64,000 nucleotides of DNA, from NCBI RefSeq assembly GCF_009830945.1, contig NZ_VWVV01000026.1:1-64000 (forward strand). Reading direction: 5' to 3'. The number at the start of each line of letters is the position of its first letter. Position 1 is the first letter of the stretch. The position numbers and the translations under genes were made by a program. This document shows, in pieces, positions 59,989 through 64,000 of this stretch. The notes beneath the pieces were generated by a model, which worked only from the letters and a program-made list of their open reading frames with translations, was not told where the DNA came from and did no database searches. This DNA is from Nocardiopsis sp. FR4. Its GTDB lineage: Bacteria > Actinomycetota > Actinomycetes > Streptosporangiales > Streptosporangiaceae.

Positions 59989-60661
59989 CACGTCCTCCAA
60001 CTCCGCACCCTCCAGGATCGCCGGTGCCGTCCATCCGGCTACTCCCTAGAACCTATGGCCCGGGCCGGTGCTTCCGCAGCCCTTCCGCCGATGTACCTGC
60101 CCGCAGTGGCCCGGTGCTACCGCGCTCCCGCGGCCGGGGTGGCCGGGGATCCGGGGCCACCAGGGGTTTACCCGGTCCGTTTCTCGGAAGTATTGAGCAG
60201 CGTGTGCGGTTTCGTGGGGCTTCGGCATTCCTCTTCCCGAGTCTTTCGCCAAATAGGACCAATGTACCAGGGGTATCGTTCGCATAACAGAAGAGCATCA
60301 TTTCCTGTTGTTGTCCGCAATCGGCCAGGCGCTGGTCACGGCGGGCGGCGGGGGTCAATGATGTCCCGGTCTCCAGAAACCCCTGCGGTTACGCCGTTTT
60401 CGGTGCTGAAAGAAGACTGAAAGCGGAGCAGAAGAGGATCTCTCTAGCGTGGAAGACGTTCGACGCGGCCGGTCCGCGAGAGGACGGCTCGCGAGGCCGG
60501 CCAGTGCGACGTTCGTTGGACACGAGCCACCCGTGGTGTGGTCTGAGGCGGAACTCACCACGGGTGGCCGGTCCGCCGGAAGGCGGGGTCCGTTGATGCT
60601 TCGTAGGAGGCGTAGGGCGACGTTGCGGCTCTACGCGAGTGCTGTCAGACGAGGAGTCCGA
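59989..60661. other. Intergenic region of about 670 bases without a recognised gene
   Basis: The stretch 60180-60420 has a lower GC content than the surroundings. Open frames there have no ribosome binding site and no family resemblance. A TCTAGCGT near 60441-60450 could be a -10 region for the small gene at 60662. Confidence 0.4.
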
Positions 60662-60832
60662 GTGCCGAAGATGCTGACCGTGGACGAGGAGTTCGAGGCC
60701 ATCGTCGCCGACGTGGCCCCTGAGGCGAAGCTCAGCCCGTTCCAGGAACCGGATCCGAGCAAGCCCGCTCCGGCCGAGGAGAAGCCCGCGGAGAGCGCGC
60801 CCGGCGAGGAGAAGCCCAGCCAGGAGAAGTAA
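60662..60832 (+). CDS. Small Pro/Glu/Lys-rich protein, unknown
   Basis: 56 residues from GTG 60662, with GAGGAG 5 bases upstream. The first half, MPKMLTVDEEFEAIVADVAP, could be a helix; the second half has AEEKPAESAPGEEKPSQEK repeats. No cysteine. It stands 117 bases before a large AfsR-like regulator with a TPR sensor and may be its ligand or target, but there is no direct evidence. Alternative start ATG 60671. Confidence 0.55.
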   Translation: MPKMLTVDEEFEAIVADVAPEAKLSPFQEPDPSKPAPAEEKPAESAPGEEKPSQEK

Positions 60833-60949
60833 CTCCGCGAAAAGTAGCCAGAAGGTCACTCCGGGTGCCTGGATTGAGGGGGTGCTCGGAGCCTTTGGCG
60901 TACCCGGATTCCCTTTTTCCGCCAATGACCCTTGCTAGGGTGGCTGTTT

Positions 60950-63925
60950 GTGGAATTCGGCGTCCTTGGCCCCATCACCGTCTGGTCCGACGGCCGACCC
61001 GTTCCGGTCGGCGGTCCGCGCCAGCTCTGCGTGCTGGGCGCATTGCTGGTGCATCTGGGGCGCGAGGTAACCATCGAACAGCTCATCGGTTACCTCTGGA
61101 GCGATGATCCGCCCCGTACCGCGCGATCGGTCATCCAGGTCCAGGTCTCCCACCTGCGCCGCGCCCTTCCCGGCATCATCGCCACGACGTCGGGCGGCTA
61201 CACCCTCGACGTCGACCCGGACTCCGTGGACCTCCACCGCTTCCGGCGGCTGCGGGAGGCCGCTGCTTCCTCCGACCCCGAGGAAGCGGTCGAGCTGCTG
61301 GAACGCGCCCTGGAGTGCTGGCGCGGGGTTCCCTTCTCCGGTGTCGGCTCGGAGTACCTGGACCACTCCGTGGTGGCCCCCCTGAAGGAGGAACGCTGGT
61401 CCTCCGTCATCGCCTGGGCCACCCGCGCCCTGGAACTGGGCAGATACTCCGACGTGGTCTCCCGCCTGACCCCCCTGATCACCGAGGAGCCGTTCCGGGA
61501 GCGCCTGCACCACCTGCTCATCACGGCGCTGTGGCGCGACAACGAACGCGCCAGGGCGCTCTCCGTCTACGAGGAGTTCCGGTCCAGGCTCGCCGAGGAA
61601 CTGGGCGTCGACCCGGGTCCGGAGCTCACCACCCTGCACACCCGCATCCTCCAGGACGACCTCCCGGAGGAGCCGGACGAACCGGCCGCCGAGCAGGGCA
61701 CGCGTTTCGTGGTGCGCAACGACCTCCCCCGGGACCTGCCCGACTTCACCGGACGCCACGATTCCCTGCGGCAGCTGGACGAGGTGGCCCGTGCCGGGGA
61801 GGACCGCGCCCAGGTCTGCGTCATCACGGGCAGCGGCGGCGAGGGCAAGACGACCACAGCGGTGCGCTTCGGTTACGAGGTGGCCAAACGCTACCCCGAC
61901 GGACAGCTGTTCATCGACCTGTACGGCTACACCCCGGACCGGGAGCCGCTGGACGCCGCGTCCGCGCTCGGCGCTCTGTTGCGCGCGGTCGGGGTCGAGC
62001 CCGAGGAGGTGCCCGAGTCCCTGGACGAGCGCTCGGCACTGTGGCGGGCCACCCTCATGGGACGCAGGGTGCTGGTCGTGCTCGACAACGCCTTCAGCTA
62101 CGCCCAGGTCAGCCCGCTCCTGCCGTCGTCCCCGGGGTCGCTGACCCTGGTCACGACCCGCAACGAGCTCTCCGGGCTCAGCGGCGCCCGCTTCCTCTCC
62201 CTCGGGGTGTTCGACGAGCGGTCCTCCCTGGAGCTCTTCGGACGTGTGCTCGGTGACGAACGCGTTCAGAGGGAGCAGGACCAGGCCCGAGAGATCATCC
62301 GCGTCTGCGGAGGCCTTCCGCTTGCCCTGCGCGTGGTCGCCGGCCGCATGCTCAGCCGTCCCAGATGGTCGTTCTCGCACGTGGCCCGGCGGCTCAACGA
62401 GCAGAACCGCAGGTTCCGGGAACTCCAGGTCGAGGGGCAGAGCGTCGAAGCCGCCATCGACCTGTCGTACCAGAGCCTCAACCAGGAACAGGGCCGGGCC
62501 TTCCTCCTCCTGGGCCTGATGATCGGCAGCACCATCGACCTCGGCGGGGCGGCGGCGCTGCTGGACATGTCGGTGGAGGACGCCGACGACATCCTCCAGG
62601 AGCTGGTCGGGATGTGCCTGCTGGAGGAACCCCAGGGGGACGTGTACCGCCTGCACGACCTCATCGGTGCCTTCTCCCGGGAGCGCGCGGCGACCACACT
62701 GGCCGCTGAGGAGATCGACGCGGCCAGGCTTCGTCTGGCGGAGCACTACATGGCGACCGCCCAGCAGGCCGCCGACCTCCTGGGACCGCGGGGACACGAC
62801 GACTTCGATGTCGTACCCAGCTACAGGACGGAACTGTCCGTCCGCGAGGACGCGGAGAACTGGTTCACCCTGCACCAGGAGAACCTGGCGGAGACGATCG
62901 AGTACTTCGCCTCGCATGACAACGGCGAGTACGCCTGGCGGATGGCCGACGCGGTGTGGCGCTTCTACGCCCTCCACGGCCAGATGGGCCTCTTGATCAG
63001 CTCACATCAGCGGGCACTCCAGATCAGCGACAAGCAGGGGAACCGGCGCGGGCGCGCGGTGACCCTCATCGGACTGGGCATCGCCCACTGTCTCTCGGGG
63101 CGCTTCGACGAATCGTTGCGTCTCCTCCTGGAGGCCCGGGACCTGCTTGACTCGCTCGACGACAACAGGGGCATCATCCGTGCCCTGGCGAATCTGGGCA
63201 TGGTCTACGAACGCGTCGGACGCCTCCAAGACGCGGCCGAGGCCATCCAAGGAGTGCTGGACTACGCCGTTCAACTGGACGACGCTCGGCTGGAGGCGCT
63301 CCAGTGGGGCAACCTCGCGGTGATGAAGCAGACGCTCGGGGAGCACGCCGCAGCGCTGCACTGCGCTGAGCGGGCCGTGGCGAAGGCGGCGGGCGGGGAC
63401 CAGAACGAGGCCCGGGCCCAGGCCAAGCGCGTCATGGGAGAGGCCCGGATCGGCCTGGGAGAACTGGAGCTGGCCTTCCAGGACCTGAACGAGGCGCTGG
63501 AGCTGTCCCTGCGTCTCCAACTGCTGGGCAACCAGGTCTACGTGCACAACGCCCTGGGCGTCGCCCACCGGGCCGCGGGGTCGTGGGACCAGGCGGTGGA
63601 GTCCCACACCGAGGCCCTGACCCTGGCGGAGAAGTCCGGCCACCGCAGCGGCGACGCCGAGATCCGCACCGACCTGGGGATCACCCACGCGGCCGCGGGG
63701 CGGCACGCGGAGGCCGCCGAGGAGCTGGAGCGGGCCCGGGCGATCGCGGTCGAGCGCAGTGAGCGCTACATGGTCGCCCGCGCCGCGCTGGCCCTGGGAC
63801 AGCTGCCGACCGTGGCGGGCGACCGGGCCCGGGACTTCCTGCGCGAGGCGGAGGAGATCTTCACCGACCTGGGTCTGTCCGAGGCGGCGCGGGCACGCCG
63901 GGCCCTGGATGAGCTGGAGTCCTGA
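60950..63925 (+). CDS. AfsR/SARP-family regulator (OmpR-type HTH, BTAD, NB-ARC, TPR)
   Basis: 991 residues from GTG 60950. Winged helix-turn-helix about 1-95 (MEFGVLGPITVWSDGRPVPV), BTAD about 100-245, NB-ARC ATPase about 265-520 with Walker A GSGGEGKTTTAV and VLVVLDNAF, then a winged-helix and TPR repeats about 640-985. Such regulators activate antibiotic or developmental genes after sensing phosphorylation or a ligand through their C-terminus. A -10-like TAGGGT lies 8 bases before the start, so the mRNA may be leaderless. No biosynthetic cluster is in view. Confidence 0.92.
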   Translation: MEFGVLGPITVWSDGRPVPVGGPRQLCVLGALLVHLGREVTIEQLIGYLWSDDPPRTARSVIQVQVSHLRRALPGIIATTSGGYTLDVDPDSVDLHRFRRLREAAASSDPEEAVELLERALECWRGVPFSGVGSEYLDHSVVAPLKEERWSSVIAWATRALELGRYSDVVSRLTPLITEEPFRERLHHLLITALWRDNERARALSVYEEFRSRLAEELGVDPGPELTTLHTRILQDDLPEEPDEPAAEQGTRFVVRNDLPRDLPDFTGRHDSLRQLDEVARAGEDRAQVCVITGSGGEGKTTTAVRFGYEVAKRYPDGQLFIDLYGYTPDREPLDAASALGALLRAVGVEPEEVPESLDERSALWRATLMGRRVLVVLDNAFSYAQVSPLLPSSPGSLTLVTTRNELSGLSGARFLSLGVFDERSSLELFGRVLGDERVQREQDQAREIIRVCGGLPLALRVVAGRMLSRPRWSFSHVARRLNEQNRRFRELQVEGQSVEAAIDLSYQSLNQEQGRAFLLLGLMIGSTIDLGGAAALLDMSVEDADDILQELVGMCLLEEPQGDVYRLHDLIGAFSRERAATTLAAEEIDAARLRLAEHYMATAQQAADLLGPRGHDDFDVVPSYRTELSVREDAENWFTLHQENLAETIEYFASHDNGEYAWRMADAVWRFYALHGQMGLLISSHQRALQISDKQGNRRGRAVTLIGLGIAHCLSGRFDESLRLLLEARDLLDSLDDNRGIIRALANLGMVYERVGRLQDAAEAIQGVLDYAVQLDDARLEALQWGNLAVMKQTLGEHAAALHCAERAVAKAAGGDQNEARAQAKRVMGEARIGLGELELAFQDLNEALELSLRLQLLGNQVYVHNALGVAHRAAGSWDQAVESHTEALTLAEKSGHRSGDAEIRTDLGITHAAAGRHAEAAEELERARAIAVERSERYMVARAALALGQLPTVAGDRARDFLREAEEIFTDLGLSEAARARRALDELES

Positions 63926-64000
63926 CGGCTCGGCGGCGCGCTTCCGGCCGGGGCGGCGCCAGCCAGCGCGGCCCCAGGGTTCCGCGCCGCATGGACCACA

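Noticed and set aside
1-64000. CRISPR array or insertion sequence
   Set aside because: No regularly spaced direct repeats of 25-40 bases and no transposase were seen in the window.

Overview
The window is chromosomal DNA of a high-GC actinomycete. GTG starts are common, and the fhaA-fhaB-pstP-rodA-pbpA-pknA-pknB cluster followed by crgA and a cyclophilin gene is the order typical of the oriC-proximal region in Actinobacteria. A WhiB protein, a DLW-39 protein, a proteasome activator and an AfsR/SARP regulator agree with this. Gene content suggests a filamentous genus such as Nocardiopsis or a relative, but this is inference. No replication origin with dnaA is present.

Layout. 1-117: 3' end of a 5S rRNA and its terminator. 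566-2451: two small genes, a Scr1-type (XRE/DUF5753) regulator and a DLW-39 gene. 2646-2718: tRNA-Ala(UGC). 2677-12836: a 10-kb actinomycete integrative and conjugative element (AICE, pSAM2 type) integrated into that tRNA, bounded by 43-bp identical att repeats. It carries int, xis, a rolling-circle Rep, an FtsK-like TraSA, a Pra-like activator, a tandem-domain GntR regulator, an HD hydrolase, a Nudix hydrolase and two paralogous regulators that join a helix-turn-helix to a PLD-like domain. 13540-18583: WhiB, small membrane proteins, ppiA, rhomboid protease, DUF1963, crgA. 18679-27888: Ser/Thr kinases and cell-wall/division genes, all on the minus strand. 28124-28206: tRNA-Leu(CAG). 28416-40381: a nine-gene minus-strand operon for uptake and breakdown of a sugar polymer (GH3 glycosidase, Gfo/Idh oxidoreductase, Opp-type ABC transporter, DUF6807 and cupin proteins), preceded by CGAAACTTTCG palindromes. 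40740-50117: TenA-like protein, an SSI-like lipoprotein, rhodanese, a sensor kinase, an anti-sigma-like ATPase, a STAS protein, a glycosyltransferase, pheA, serS and bpa. 50152-55618: quinone oxidoreductase, ParA-like ATPase, two universal stress proteins, VOC protein, two tiny membrane proteins. 55884-64000: tRNA-Ser(UGA), a thioesterase, a dnaN away from dnaA, a cluster of four perfect DnaA boxes, DUF2786, a second Nudix protein, a small peptide gene and a large AfsR-like regulator.

How the parts work together. In the AICE, Int and Xis move the element, Rep replicates it, TraSA transfers it as double-stranded DNA, and the Pra-like and GntR proteins probably switch the operon. The two HTH-PLD proteins have nearly the same promoter architecture and, with the Nudix and HD enzymes, may be a nucleotide-sensing switch; this is the most interesting unexplained part. 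The kinase cluster couples PASTA-kinase signalling (PknB/PknA, reversed by PstP, read by FhaA/FhaB) to septal or polar peptidoglycan synthesis (RodA, PbpA, CrgA).
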